Numbered from the stretch's first letter, positions 1 to 8,167 are shown. The stretch is 35,364 nt of DNA from Nitrospira sp. CG24E (GCA_002869895.2 NEWP02000018.1:31241-66604), one strand, 5' to 3'. Made by a program: numbers and translations. The notes: generated from the sequence alone by a model not told the origin.

Positions 1-1
1 G

Positions 2-418
2 TCCTATCCTCGCGGGTCGGTACTCAGTAAGGAAGGGGAGACGGCGATCGATGTTGTGGCCTATGCGGCTCAGATCGCCGCCCAGCTCGGCGCCCATGTG
101 ATTAAGGTCAAGCTTCCCACGGCGCATCTTGAACAGGCTGCGGCGAAGAAGGTCTATGAATCGGCCAAGATTCCGATCTCTACATTGGCGGAGCGCGTCA
201 AGCATGTGGTGCAGAGTTCCTTCGATGGACGACGAATCGTCATCTTCTCCGGAGGAGCGAAGAGCGAGGATGCGAACGTGTTCGAAGAGGCTCGTGCGAT
301 TCGTGACGGAGGCGGGTTTGGCTCCATCATCGGGCGCAACTCGTTTCAACGGCCCAAAACGGAAGCCATGAAGTTTCTCCACACCATCATGGGGATCTAT
401 TCTAGCGAGATACAGTGA
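2..418 (+). CDS. fbaB: class I fructose-bisphosphate aldolase, C-terminal part
   Basis: The reading frame is already open at the window edge, so this is the 3' part of a gene whose start lies to the left. The 138 visible residues match the C-terminal third to half of DhnA/FbaB-type class I aldolases, which cleave or form fructose 1,6-bisphosphate through a Schiff base in the cytoplasm. Visible signs are a YPRG segment near the start, the strand motif HVIKVKLP whose first Lys (codon 104-106) aligns with the FbaB Schiff-base Lys, the IVIFSGGAKS phosphate-binding strand, and the GGFGSIIGRNSF motif near the end. A GTG at 56 is in frame but lies inside the domain and is not a credible start. The next gene begins 66 bases downstream. 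Confidence 0.85.
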   Translation, partial: SYPRGSVLSKEGETAIDVVAYAAQIAAQLGAHVIKVKLPTAHLEQAAAKKVYESAKIPISTLAERVKHVVQSSFDGRRIVIFSGGAKSEDANVFEEARAIRDGGGFGSIIGRNSFQRPKTEAMKFLHTIMGIYSSEIQ

Positions 419-484
419 CGCACTCTGGTATCCTGTTTATGTGTGTTCGTTCGGGCTATGAGAGATGAAACGTAAGGAACACCT

Positions 485-2008
485 ATGAGACTCATTCGTG
501 CATGGCTGGTTCCGTTTACCCTCGTCACCGGGGGGATCGTCATCGGGGTTGTGGTGGCATCGAACATGGGTTGGCTGCCGACCGGCGCGGCCGGGCCTGA
601 GCCGATTCCCAATCCGATCGTTCGTCCTGTCGCTACCGCCCCGCAGCCGCCGATGGCAGGCGGCGATGGGAAGAACTTCGTTGAGATTGCCAAATCGGTA
701 AAGCCGGCGGTGGTCAACATCGCGGCAACTAGAACCGGAAAAGCTGGGGATAATCCGCACAGTTCCCCGCTCGATGATCCGTTTTTTCGCAAGTTCTTCG
801 GCGATGAATTTTTGAAGCGCGATGCCCCCCATCAACAACGGGAGCCCAAGGAGCGGGGGCAGGGGTCCGGGGTCATTGTGGAGTCCAACGGGTTGATCAT
901 CACGAACAACCATGTCGTGAACAAGGCCGACGACATTCGGGTATTTTTGTCGGACAAAAGAGAGTTTAAGGGCAAGCTGATTGGAACCGATGCGAAGACG
1001 GATATCGCAATCGTAAAGATCGAAGCGACAGGGCTTGCAACCATTCCCTGGGCTGACTCAGACCAACTGGAGGTCGGGGAGTATGTATTGGCGGTAGGGA
1101 GCCCCTTTGGGCTGACCCAGACCGTGACGATGGGGATTGTCAGCGCCGTCGGACGAGCGAGCATGGGTATCGCCGAATACGAAGACTTTATCCAGACCGA
1201 TGCAGCGATCAATCCGGGCAACTCCGGAGGCGCCTTAGTGAATGTACGCGGCGAATTAGTCGGGATCAATACGGCGATCTTCAGTCAAAGCGGTGGCAGT
1301 ATGGGCATTGGATTTGCGGTGCCCAGCAACCTATCGCGAGCCGTTATGGACCAGTTGGTACGGACCGGCAAGGTTGTCCGTGGCTGGCTGGGGGTCTCGA
1401 TTCAAGATTTGACTCCTGAATTGGCTTCCCAGTTCGGGATCATCGACACGAAGGGCGTGCTGGTCAGCGATGTCCTGGCGGAGAGTCCTGCGAAGAAGGC
1501 GGGGTTTGAGCGGGCAGATGTCATCGTGGAATATGACGGCAAGTCGATGGATTCTCCGACACATCTGCGGAATGCCGTGGCGCAGACCCCGATCGGGAAA
1601 AAGGTCTCGGTCAAGATGATCAGGGACAAGAAGCCCAAGACGATCGAGGTGACGATTGTGGAGCAGCCGAAGTCGTTAGGCCAGCCAGGCGCAGAGGAGA
1701 GCAGGGAATCAGCCGTGCCAACCGGAGTGCTCTCGGATCTTGATGTGCGAGAGGTCAACGAGGAGCTGGCGACCCGATATGGGCTGAAGGGCGTCGAACG
1801 TGGCGTGGTGGTCGTCAAGATCAAGCCAGGAAGCACCGCGGAGGAAATGGGTGTGCGCGAGGGGGATATTATCCTTGAAGTCAATCGCAAGGCAGTCACG
1901 TCGCTCAAGTCGTATGAACAGGCCGCCTCTGGTCTAGCCAAGGATCACCCGGTGCTCTTGCTGCTCAAGCGGAAGGGCCAAACGATTTATCTTACGCTGA
2001 AACCGTAG
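485..2008 (+). CDS. degP: DegP/HtrA-type periplasmic serine protease
   Basis: This is a 507-residue Do-like serine endopeptidase that degrades or refolds damaged envelope proteins. An N-terminal hydrophobic stretch (about residues 8-28) acts as signal peptide or anchor. It is followed by a trypsin-like domain with the complete triad His143 (TNNHVV), Asp173 (KTDIAIV) and Ser247 (NPGNSGGA). Two PDZ domains follow at about residues 285-375 and 410-505. The length is typical of DegP/DegQ/MucD rather than single-PDZ DegS. The ATG is preceded by an AAGGAA Shine-Dalgarno sequence. The stop is followed within 16 bases by an inverted 9-mer array that separates it from ispD. Assignment to DegP rather than DegQ or MucD cannot be decided from sequence alone. 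Confidence 0.93.
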   Translation: MRLIRAWLVPFTLVTGGIVIGVVVASNMGWLPTGAAGPEPIPNPIVRPVATAPQPPMAGGDGKNFVEIAKSVKPAVVNIAATRTGKAGDNPHSSPLDDPFFRKFFGDEFLKRDAPHQQREPKERGQGSGVIVESNGLIITNNHVVNKADDIRVFLSDKREFKGKLIGTDAKTDIAIVKIEATGLATIPWADSDQLEVGEYVLAVGSPFGLTQTVTMGIVSAVGRASMGIAEYEDFIQTDAAINPGNSGGALVNVRGELVGINTAIFSQSGGSMGIGFAVPSNLSRAVMDQLVRTGKVVRGWLGVSIQDLTPELASQFGIIDTKGVLVSDVLAESPAKKAGFERADVIVEYDGKSMDSPTHLRNAVAQTPIGKKVSVKMIRDKKPKTIEVTIVEQPKSLGQPGAEESRESAVPTGVLSDLDVREVNEELATRYGLKGVERGVVVVKIKPGSTAEEMGVREGDIILEVNRKAVTSLKSYEQAASGLAKDHPVLLLLKRKGQTIYLTLKP

Positions 2009-2024
2009 CAGACTGCCGAAAAGC

Positions 2025-2127
2025 CGGTTTGTTTGGTTTGTCTTGTTTATTTGGTTGGACCAAGACTACCCCGGATAAACCCGATGAACCAAATCAACCA
2101 AACAGACAAAACAAACCAGACAAACCG
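2025..2127. repeat. Inverted 9-nt-unit array A (TGGTTTGTY type)
   Basis: Left arm 2025-2057 and right arm 2095-2127 are 33-nt imperfect inverted repeats differing at 4 positions by eye, all transitions. Each arm is made of degenerate 9-nt units of the form TGGTTTGTY, read as RACAAACCA in the right arm. The spacer is 2058-2094. The array fills the gap between the degP and ispD genes and makes the ispD open frame look longer than the gene really is. Confidence 0.85.
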
Positions 2128-2140
2128 TCGGGGCTCTTTG

Positions 2141-2830
2141 GTGGTGGCGCTTGTGCCTGCCGCAGGCCGAGGGCTTCGAATGGGAGGCTCCGTTCCCAAA
2201 CAATTTCTTTCGATCGGCGGTGAACCCCTTATCGTTCAATCGTTGCGGGTATTGCAGGCTGCTTCCGTGATCGACCAAGTCGTTCTTGCCGTGCCATCGG
2301 CAGACATCGATTATTGTGAGAGGGAGATTGTCGCACGGCACCGATTTACCAAAGTGACGAGGGTGGTGGCTGGTGGCGCAGAGCGACAGGATTCGGTGCG
2401 GTGTGCGCTGGCGCAGATACCCTCCGATACCGAGATCGTGCTCATCCACGACGCAGTCCGTCCATTTGTCACGCAACGGATGGTTGAAGAGGTGGTGGCT
2501 GCGGCGAGGAAAGAGGGAGCGGCGATCATCGCCCTTCCCATGCGGGATACGGTGAAGCAGGTACGGAAGGATGGGATGATCGAGCGCACAGTCGATCGCA
2601 GCCCCCTATGGCTCGCGCAAACTCCGCAGGCCTTTCGGCGGGACTGGATCGAGACCGCTCACAGAAAGGGACAGATTGAAGGAGTTCAAGCTACTGATGA
2701 TTCATTCCTGGTGGAATGGCTGGGGCATTCGGTGGCGGTGGTTGAGGGGAGCGGGGAGAATATCAAAGTCACGAGGCCTGAGGACATGGTGATCGGCGAA
2801 GCGATTCTGGCGGCGCGAAAGGCACGTTAA
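2141..2830 (+). CDS. ispD: 2-C-methyl-D-erythritol 4-phosphate cytidylyltransferase (IspD)
   Basis: Transfers CMP from CTP to methylerythritol phosphate in the non-mevalonate isoprenoid pathway (cytoplasm). The nucleotide-binding motif VPAAGRGLRMG opens the domain and is followed by KQFLSI, then by LIHDAVRPF and TDDSFLVE, all classic IspD segments. The frame is open from 2033, but the first 30 or so codons are the right arm of the neighbouring 9-mer array and have no family counterpart. I chose GTG 2141, which gives 229 residues (normal for IspD) and has GGGG just upstream. TTG 2138 and ATG 2083 are alternatives. The ispF gene follows, as in many bacteria. The stop codon lies inside the left arm of an inverted repeat (2826-2842). 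Confidence 0.92.
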   Translation: MVALVPAAGRGLRMGGSVPKQFLSIGGEPLIVQSLRVLQAASVIDQVVLAVPSADIDYCEREIVARHRFTKVTRVVAGGAERQDSVRCALAQIPSDTEIVLIHDAVRPFVTQRMVEEVVAAARKEGAAIIALPMRDTVKQVRKDGMIERTVDRSPLWLAQTPQAFRRDWIETAHRKGQIEGVQATDDSFLVEWLGHSVAVVEGSGENIKVTRPEDMVIGEAILAARKAR

Positions 2831-2914
2831 ACGTGAATCGTTCAACGTTAATCGCGAAATGCGAGATGTCTCACAGAGTTAGACTTCTTCCACGGTTAAC
2901 GATTGACGTTTAAC
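2826..2914. repeat. Inverted repeat between ispD and ispF
   Basis: GTTAAACGTGAATCGTT at 2826-2842 is repeated in inverted orientation at 2898-2914 with one mismatch. The left arm includes the ispD stop TAA (2828-2830). A closely related element occurs at 29798-29881, sharing a 14-mer (AAACGTGAATCGTT). The spacer is about 55 bases. It could fold in the ispD-ispF transcript. Confidence 0.8.
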
Positions 2915-2934
2915 AATAACGAGGAGCGAAGCGC

Positions 2935-3408
2935 ATGCGAATCGGCTGCGGCTATGACATCCATCCGTTAGGGGCTGGGCGAAAACTGATTCTCGGCGGC
3001 ATCGAGATCCCGCACAGCAAGGGTTTGCTGGGACATTCCGATTCCGATGCCCTGGTCCATGCCCTGTGCGATGCGTTGCTTGGCGCGATGGGCGAGGGAG
3101 ATCTGGGCCGGCATTATCCGAGTTCCGATCAGCGGTTCAAAGATATTTCGAGCCTAAAATTGTTGGAGGATGTCGTCGGGAAGATGCGGGCGAAGGGGTA
3201 TCGTGTCGTGAACGTCGACACGGTCATTATCGCGCAGGCTCCCCGGCTGAGCTCATACTTGGGCGCCATGCAGAACCAGATGGCGCTGGTTCTTGGAGTC
3301 GATCAGGATCTTGTGAATGTGAAGGTGAAGAGCGGAGAGGGCATCGGCATGATCGGCCGTGAAGAAGGGATCGCCGCCCAGGCGGTCTGTTTGATCGAGT
3401 CCGCATAA
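2935..3408 (+). CDS. ispF: 2-C-methyl-D-erythritol 2,4-cyclodiphosphate synthase (IspF)
   Basis: Cyclises 4-diphosphocytidyl-methylerythritol 2-phosphate with release of CMP, two steps after IspD in the isoprenoid pathway. The protein has 157 residues, the usual length. The metal ligands are in their textbook positions: Asp8 and His10 (GYDIHP) and His42 (DALVHALCD), with the GHSDSDAL loop at 33-40 and the IGREEGIAAQAV motif near the C-terminus. The start ATG has GAGGAG upstream at good spacing. The segment before IGREEG reads KVKSGEG instead of the common KATTTEK, a variation in the nucleotide-binding region that I would not over-interpret. ispD is upstream across an inverted repeat. Confidence 0.96.
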   Translation: MRIGCGYDIHPLGAGRKLILGGIEIPHSKGLLGHSDSDALVHALCDALLGAMGEGDLGRHYPSSDQRFKDISSLKLLEDVVGKMRAKGYRVVNVDTVIIAQAPRLSSYLGAMQNQMALVLGVDQDLVNVKVKSGEGIGMIGREEGIAAQAVCLIESA

Positions 3409-3409
3409 C

Positions 3410-3449
3410 AGTTAAAAGATTGAAAGTTTGGAAAGTGTAAATGTTGGGG
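3410..3449. repeat. Left flanking repeat of the four-helix-bundle gene
   Basis: A purine-rich segment made of loose 9-nt words (GATTGAAAG, TTTGGAAAG) lies directly before the four-helix-bundle gene. Its inverted counterpart lies at 3872-3918. By eye about 16 of 23 aligned positions match, with further similarity after a one-base gap. The two copies bracket the gene. Confidence 0.55.
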
Positions 3450-3459
3450 AGAAAGAGAT

Positions 3460-3894
3460 TTGCCGAAGATCGAACGCTTCGAGGACATCAAAGTCTGGGG
3501 GATGGCTAAGGAGTTGGTTGCTGCCGTGTATCGGCTCAGTGGGGAAGGAAAGTTTTCACAGGACTTTGGGCTGCGGGATCAGATTCGAAGAGCATCAGTC
3601 TCGGTCATGTCGAATATTGCGGAAGGGTTTGAGCGAGGCTCAAAGAATGAATTTGCGAGGTTTCTGAGGATTGCCAAGGGTTCTTCCGGTGAAGTTCGAA
3701 GCCAATTGTATGTTGCGCTAGAGTTGGGATATGTTGATTCTCATGAGTTTTCAACAATGAGGGTTCGGGCGGAGGATGTGTCAAAAGCGTTGTCGGGATT
3801 CATCAGTTACTTGGCCCGAGGAATCGGAAGGCAGAAAAGTGTCAAGGCTGATAAGCTTTCTGGCGATGATCCCTTGCACATTCCAACTTTCTAA
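3460..3894 (+). CDS. four-helix-bundle protein (23S rRNA intervening-sequence type)
   Basis: A 144-residue protein of the family first found encoded in intervening sequences of 23S rRNA genes and also as free genes (related folds include Avd, the accessory protein of diversity-generating retroelements). Family marks are [16 protein letters not shown] at the start, [23 protein letters not shown] in helix 2 and the [19 protein letters not shown] segment of helix 3. The molecular role of the free-standing forms is not established. The start is TTG 3460 with GGGGAG upstream; no ATG lies near the family N-terminus. The gene is bracketed by imperfect inverted repeats and separates ispF from cysE, which suggests a cassette inserted there. 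No reverse transcriptase or variable repeat is nearby. Confidence 0.85.
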   Translation: MPKIERFEDIKVWGMAKELVAAVYRLSGEGKFSQDFGLRDQIRRASVSVMSNIAEGFERGSKNEFARFLRIAKGSSGEVRSQLYVALELGYVDSHEFSTMRVRAEDVSKALSGFISYLARGIGRQKSVKADKLSGDDPLHIPTF

Positions 3895-3918
3895 CCTTCA
3901 AGCTTCCACACTTTATGA
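3872..3918. repeat. Right flanking repeat of the four-helix-bundle gene
   Basis: Pyrimidine-rich inverse of the segment at 3410-3449. It contains the stop codon of the four-helix-bundle gene (3892-3894) and runs into the start codon of cysE, leaving cysE with no recognisable Shine-Dalgarno sequence. Confidence 0.55.
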
Positions 3919-4574
3919 CTCGTATGTTTACAGCTATTCGACAAGACCTTCAAGCCGTGTTCGACCGAGATCCGGCGGCGACCAGTTGGCTTGAAGTCGT
4001 GCTGACCTACGCCGGCTTTCATGCCGTCGTGGCCTACCGTGTATCCCATTGGTTCAAGACCCATCATATCCCATTTTTCCCCCGCTTCATTTCTCAGACT
4101 GCCCGCATACTGACGGGAATCGAAATCCATCCTTCGGCGAGGATCGGTACCGGGTTCTTCATCGACCATGGAATGGGTGTGGTCATCGGTGAGACGGCTG
4201 AAATCGGTGATTACGTGACTCTCTTCCAGGGCGTAACGCTCGGTGGGACCGGGAAGGAACGAGGGAAGCGCCATCCTACGCTCGGCAATCATGTGGTTGT
4301 CGGGGCCGGGGCCAAGATTCTTGGCGGGATCACGATCGGTGACAATGTGAAGATCGGCGCCAATTCGGTGGTGCTTAAGCATGTCACTGCCAATTCCACC
4401 GTCATTGGAGTACCGGCCCGCGTCATTAAAACACAAGGTGAGCGTCTGCCGGATGCGACAATGGACCATAGCAACCTGCCCGACCCGGTCAGTGACCGGC
4501 TCCTGGCGCTTGAGCAGGAGCTGATCGAACTACGCAAGAAGGTGGAGAACCAGGATTCCCCTCACCTCTTTTAG
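3915..4574 (+). CDS. cysE: serine O-acetyltransferase (CysE)
   Basis: Acetylates L-serine with acetyl-CoA, the first step of cysteine synthesis. The 219-residue protein has an N-terminal helical domain (about 1-65) and a left-handed beta-helix of hexapeptide repeats (about 70-185). Active-site candidates are Asp84-His85 ([11 protein letters not shown]) and His120 (GKRHPTLG). The C-terminal tail (after about 190) is coiled-coil-like rather than ending in the classic Ile. There are two near starts, ATG 3915 and ATG 3924; neither has a good ribosome site, because the region upstream is the right-hand repeat of the four-helix-bundle cassette. It may be read through from upstream genes. Confidence 0.94.
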   Translation: MTRMFTAIRQDLQAVFDRDPAATSWLEVVLTYAGFHAVVAYRVSHWFKTHHIPFFPRFISQTARILTGIEIHPSARIGTGFFIDHGMGVVIGETAEIGDYVTLFQGVTLGGTGKERGKRHPTLGNHVVVGAGAKILGGITIGDNVKIGANSVVLKHVTANSTVIGVPARVIKTQGERLPDATMDHSNLPDPVSDRLLALEQELIELRKKVENQDSPHLF

Positions 4575-4637
4575 CTAGGGACTGGCTCCGCCGTCTGAGG
4601 CGGCGCCTTGTCCCCGTTCCCGTGCTGCTTGTTTCTT

Positions 4638-4697
4638 CAGTTTGTTTGGTTTCTTTGGTGCTTCGAACAAAACAAACCAAATGAACCACACAAACGA
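4638..4697. repeat. Inverted 9-nt-unit array B
   Basis: Short version of the TGGTTTGTY array. Left arm about 4638-4660, right arm about 4672-4697, centred on GCTTCGAAC. It sits between the convergent cysE and psiF genes and could serve as a two-way terminator hairpin, although no clear U-run follows. Confidence 0.7.
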
Positions 4698-4736
4698 GAT
4701 GAACTTGTTGCGCACGTCTAGCTTGTCTCGCTCGTA

Positions 4737-5057
4737 TTAACTAGAAAGGCAGGTTCTCATAAATGTCTTGCGTTCCTCGCTCTTGAGACCCTTTGCGCCT
4801 GCTTCTTTATTGCAAGTTTTCATCTTGTTCTGTTGAGTCCCACCTGCCTTCACCGCCTTCGCCTGCTTTGCGGACAGGCATTCTTTCATGAATGCCTGTC
4901 GCTCATCTCCTTTTCCTTCATCCAAACCTTTCTCGTTCGCTTGGGCGTTGCAGGCTGCCATCTTGTTTTGCTGAGCCGGCGCCGCGATGGCCAACGGCAC
5001 AACGCATAGCCCGGACACAAAGAGGGATACCACCACAAGGCCGGTTATCTTTCTCAT
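4737..5057 (-). CDS. psiF: PsiF-repeat exported protein
   Basis: A 106-residue protein with an N-terminal signal peptide (hydrophobic to about residue 25, AIAAPAQ cleavage region) and two PsiF repeats. Each repeat has the pattern QQNKM-x-x-CN...F-M-x-x-CL, with two Cys per repeat that may form disulfides in the periplasm. E. coli PsiF is induced by phosphate starvation, but its biochemical role is unknown, and regulation here is not shown by the sequence. The start ATG has a strong AAAGGAG upstream on the minus strand. The 238 bases up to truA hold no other gene. Confidence 0.88.
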   Translation of the reverse strand: MRKITGLVVVSLFVSGLCVVPLAIAAPAQQNKMAACNAQANEKGLDEGKGDERQAFMKECLSAKQAKAVKAGGTQQNKMKTCNKEAGAKGLKSEERKTFMRTCLSS

Positions 5058-5221
5058 TTTGGTCTCCTTTGGTGAATGTGAGGGTGAAAGAACGCACTCA
5101 AGATAGCATACCTTTTTATGTATGTCTCCATATATTATTGTATCCTTTCTTGTGATGTCGCGACGCTATTGGCGGCGTTTCGGGAATCGATGCATACTAT
5201 GTCTGGCAGAGTTGAGCGATA

Positions 5222-5295
5222 CTGGCGCGGGAGGCCGGAAGAGTCCGAGGCTTTCCAGGCTTCAGCCTTCGGACTTCAGCCCTCCGCCTTCCGAG
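5222..5295. terminator. Possible hairpin downstream of truA
   Basis: GAAGAGTCCGAGGCT and its near inverse AGCCTTCGGACTTC flank a short loop at about 5237-5275, just past the truA stop on the minus strand. It is GC-rich and could end truA transcription. No long U-run is evident, so confidence is low. Confidence 0.35.
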
Positions 5296-6033
5296 CTACT
5301 CGTAATCGACGCGCATCAGGCAGAGTCCATGGGCCGGAGCGGTTTGGCCTGCTGCAGAGCGATTTTTAGCCTGTAATATTTCTGCAAGGCTATTGGGGGT
5401 TCGCCTGCCCAATCCCACTTCGACGACCGTTCCAACAATCGCACGGACCATGTGTTTCAGGAACCGATCTGCATAGGCCTCGATCTGAACCTGGTCGCCT
5501 TGGCGGATCACATCGAGTCTCTGTAGATAGCAGATGGGATTGGTATTGTCAGTGAGACTCCCCTCGAAGGAAGAAAAGTCCTGCGACCCGATCAGTGACG
5601 TTGCCGCCAGTTGCATGGCGCGGTCGTCGAGCGGCCTATAGATGTGCCATACGAATGCACGATCGATCGTTGGGCGGGTGGCGCGGTGGAGTATTCGGTA
5701 GGTATAGAGCTTGCCCCGGGCATCGTGTTGGGCATGAAACTGGGTATCGGCGAGGGTTGCGGAACGGACGGCGATATCTTTCGGTAGCACGGCATTGAGC
5801 GCCCGCATCCAGGTGAATGCGGGCCAATCACGGTCTATCCGAAAGCTTGCCACCTGTCCGAGCGCATGCACCCCGGCATCAGTGCGGCCGGCGCCGATGA
5901 CGGATACCGTGGCCTGGCTGACCTGCTGGACGGCTCGTTCGATCGCTTCTTGGATCGTGGGTTGATCGGGCTGCCGCTGCCACCCGGCATAACAGGTTCC
6001 ATCGTACTCCAGCGCTAACTTGACTGTTTGCAT
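5296..6033 (-). CDS. truA: tRNA pseudouridine synthase A (TruA)
   Basis: Converts uridines 38-40 of the anticodon stem-loop of many tRNAs to pseudouridine. The protein has 245 residues, a normal length. Catalytic Asp52 lies in the GAGRTDAGVHA motif, the start LALEYDGTCYAGWQRQ is typical, and FLKHMVRAIVGTVVEVG forms the C-terminal signature. The gene is transcribed after the amidase gene on the minus strand, with 28 bases between them, so the two probably share a transcript. The start is ATG. I see nothing unusual. Confidence 0.96.
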   Translation of the reverse strand: MQTVKLALEYDGTCYAGWQRQPDQPTIQEAIERAVQQVSQATVSVIGAGRTDAGVHALGQVASFRIDRDWPAFTWMRALNAVLPKDIAVRSATLADTQFHAQHDARGKLYTYRILHRATRPTIDRAFVWHIYRPLDDRAMQLAATSLIGSQDFSSFEGSLTDNTNPICYLQRLDVIRQGDQVQIEAYADRFLKHMVRAIVGTVVEVGLGRRTPNSLAEILQAKNRSAAGQTAPAHGLCLMRVDYE

Positions 6034-6061
6034 CGACGTGGAGAGCAGGCTGGTGTTGGAG

Positions 6062-7351
6062 TCATCGCGTGGCGAGTTTTGAAGAGGTGAGGAATGTGTT
6101 GATGCCTTCCATGAGCGCTTCTGCTACGCGGGTGGTAAAGAGGCCGGTTCGGAGGAGATCCTCTTCGCCGGAGTTCGAAATATAGGCGATTTCAGCCAGG
6201 ATGCTGGGCATGCTGGTGAAGCGCAGCACATAAAAGGGAGCGGTCTTTACCCCGTGATCCACCAGGGGGTAGTGGTTGTTGAGATTGCTCACCATGGCCT
6301 CTTTGGCGCTCCAGGCGAGTTCCAGAGATTCTTCGATTTTCTTTGCCGTCAGGAGATCGGCGACAAGATATTCCCATCCCACACCGGTACTACTGAGCGG
6401 GGTTCCATTTTCACGGGCTGCCACTTCCAGCGCCCGTTGATCCTTGGCCTCTCCGAAGTGATAGATTTCGAGTCCTTTTACGGAGCGTTGCGGATGCGAA
6501 TTCACATGGATCGATACGAAGAGGTCAGCCGACTGTTCATTGGCGAACTTCGCCCGGTCTTCCAACTCGACGAACTGGTCCCGTTCGCGTGTCATCAGGA
6601 CGTGAATTCCCGGTTGCCTGATCAAGAGATCGCGAAGCTTTAGCGCAACTTTCAATGTAATATCTTTTTCTTCCGTCCCTCGCTGCCCCCGTGCCCCAGG
6701 ATCTCGTCCGCCATGGCCAGGATCGATCACGATGGTCTTCAGCGGCTTGGCTCTCGGCTGAGCAGGCTGAGGAGGCGTGGTGAGTGGAAGTCCCCGATCT
6801 GGTATCGACTCAGTACTTGCAGAGACTAGGGGCTCACGGGCAGGCACCACGTCGATGACAAGCCGATGAGGGTTTGACAGTGTCAGTAATTTATAGCTTT
6901 GAAATGAGCCAGTTGGGAGAGAGACCTCGAGTGATCGTTCCGAGCTCTGGCTGATGATAAAGTATTTTGGAATCTTGCCGGCTGTCAGTTTTGCCTTGGC
7001 AGATTGGCTTAAGGTGGCATTGGGAATTTCGATCGTCAGACCCTCGGACTGGAGTTGAGGATTTTTATTGGGGCGGGCCTTGGCATCGAGATCGAGCACG
7101 AGTCTCATCCACCCTGGCGCGCTGGCCGTCCGGAGGTTCTGTACCGTGGCCAGGCCGAGTCCATTGGGAGACAGGTGGACCGGAGTGGTCCGTGACTTTG
7201 TGGGCTTAGCAGCGGGCTCCTGTTGGGCAGAGCTGGTTGCCGCATAGGCATGGCCTGCATGAAACTGGTCGAGGGCAGGCCAAGGGCTGTCGAAGAGTCC
7301 GACCAAGAAGGCGAGGATAAGGATGTGCCATCGAGCTGATCGCATGGGCAT
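6062..7351 (-). CDS. amiC: N-acetylmuramoyl-L-alanine amidase (AMIN + Amidase_3)
   Basis: Cleaves the amide bond between MurNAc and the stem peptide of peptidoglycan during cell separation. It has a signal peptide (hydrophobic about residues 9-27, Ala-rich cleavage region near 37), an AMIN-type localisation domain (about 65-170) and a zinc amidase domain (about 205-425). Zinc ligands are His213 (DPGHGGRDPG), Glu228 and His282 (FVSIHVNSH). Their spacing of 15 and 69 residues equals that of E. coli AmiC, and Glu387 (LAEIAYISN) is the likely catalytic acid. The domain order matches AmiB/AmiC; the exact paralogue name is uncertain. It is divergent from the NYN gene across a repeat-rich 282-bp region. 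Confidence 0.92.
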   Translation of the reverse strand: MPMRSARWHILILAFLVGLFDSPWPALDQFHAGHAYAATSSAQQEPAAKPTKSRTTPVHLSPNGLGLATVQNLRTASAPGWMRLVLDLDAKARPNKNPQLQSEGLTIEIPNATLSQSAKAKLTAGKIPKYFIISQSSERSLEVSLPTGSFQSYKLLTLSNPHRLVIDVVPAREPLVSASTESIPDRGLPLTTPPQPAQPRAKPLKTIVIDPGHGGRDPGARGQRGTEEKDITLKVALKLRDLLIRQPGIHVLMTRERDQFVELEDRAKFANEQSADLFVSIHVNSHPQRSVKGLEIYHFGEAKDQRALEVAARENGTPLSSTGVGWEYLVADLLTAKKIEESLELAWSAKEAMVSNLNNHYPLVDHGVKTAPFYVLRFTSMPSILAEIAYISNSGEEDLLRTGLFTTRVAEALMEGINTFLTSSKLATR

Positions 7352-7422
7352 TCACTATATGTGATGGGAGATAGAGTTTCTCTCAAATGCCGGTGCGGTT
7401 GTCAAGGGGATTGGCCATTCAC

Positions 7423-7598
7423 GAGCGAGACGTGCGAGACTGGCGGGAAAAGCGCGACTGGTTGACATGAAGTGCGAAGTTCTGAGTTAGAAGTTCCGGA
7501 AACCTCGAACTTCTGACATCTAACTCTTCCTCGTTGCGCAAGCCTCGCATTGCTCACGTCTCGCGAGTCTCGCTCCTCGCGCTTGTCGCGCGCCAATT
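7423..7598. repeat. Nested inverted repeats, GCGAGAC-type 9-mer array with inner hairpin
   Basis: The left arm 7423-7458 consists of four 9-nt units close to GTGCGAGAC. The right arm, about 7530-7598, carries inverted relatives of them. Inside lies a second hairpin of different sequence (about 7487-7515; TAGAAGTT paired with AACTTCTGA, loop about 5 bases). The structure occupies the divergent region between the amidase and NYN genes, where both promoters must lie. Confidence 0.65.
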
Positions 7599-7633
7599 GA
7601 CACGGCGCGGTGTGAGCGGTAGTTTCTCGAACT

Positions 7634-8167
7634 ATGGCACTCCATCTGATCGTTGATGGCTACAATCTCCTGGTTCAGGCGAGTCGGCTTGCTGGAAGAG
7701 AGAGTCTGCAGTCCGAGATGGCGCGCGAATCGTTGTTGCGGGATTTGGCTCTCTATCGTCAACGAAAGTCCCATGCGATCACGGTGGTTTTTGACGGGTG
7801 GCAACAGGGGTGGGGCACGGAACAGCGGGAGCATCGGCTCGGTCTCGAAATCATTTTTTCTCGGCGGGGAGAAAAGGCGGATCAGGTAATTCAACGATTG
7901 GCTGCCGAATTCGGATCCGCTTGCGCAGTGGTGAGTTCCGACCGTGAGATTATCGACTCTGCAAAAGCGCAGGGGGCCTTCGTGATGAAGGCCCAGGAGT
8001 TTGCCGGGAAACTGCATGAGAGACCGAACGCCATCAGGGTTGCGGCGCACAAAGAACTGGATACGGGGGAAGATCTTCGTCCGAAGCGAGGGCCTGACAA
8101 GCGCGGGAACCCTCGTAAGTTACCCAAGGCGCTGCGGCAGCGCAGCAGCCAGCTCAAGCGATTTTAG
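7634..8167 (+). CDS. NYN-domain protein (YacP/Rae1-like nuclease)
   Basis: A 177-residue protein of the YacP-type NYN (PIN-like) family, predicted metal-dependent ribonucleases. The Bacillus member Rae1 cuts mRNA on the ribosome. Visible acidic positions are Asp8 in LIVDGYNLL, the VVFDGW strand, the GEKADQVIQ segment and the VVSSDREI strand, which together supply the PIN acidic cluster. The C-terminal tail (about 145-177) is very basic (RPKRGPDKRGNPRKLPK), suiting RNA contact. The start is ATG. The stop TAG shares its last base with the end of a MITE-like element. Confidence 0.85.
   Translation: MALHLIVDGYNLLVQASRLAGRESLQSEMARESLLRDLALYRQRKSHAITVVFDGWQQGWGTEQREHRLGLEIIFSRRGEKADQVIQRLAAEFGSACAVVSSDREIIDSAKAQGAFVMKAQEFAGKLHERPNAIRVAAHKELDTGEDLRPKRGPDKRGNPRKLPKALRQRSSQLKRF

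Noticed and set aside
2033-2140. N-terminal extension of IspD
   Set aside because: It is the translation of array A; homologous IspD proteins begin near VPAAG and the shorter protein has the usual length.
3460-3894. Diversity-generating retroelement accessory gene (avd)
   Set aside because: The fold is related, but no reverse transcriptase, template repeat or variable repeat lies nearby.
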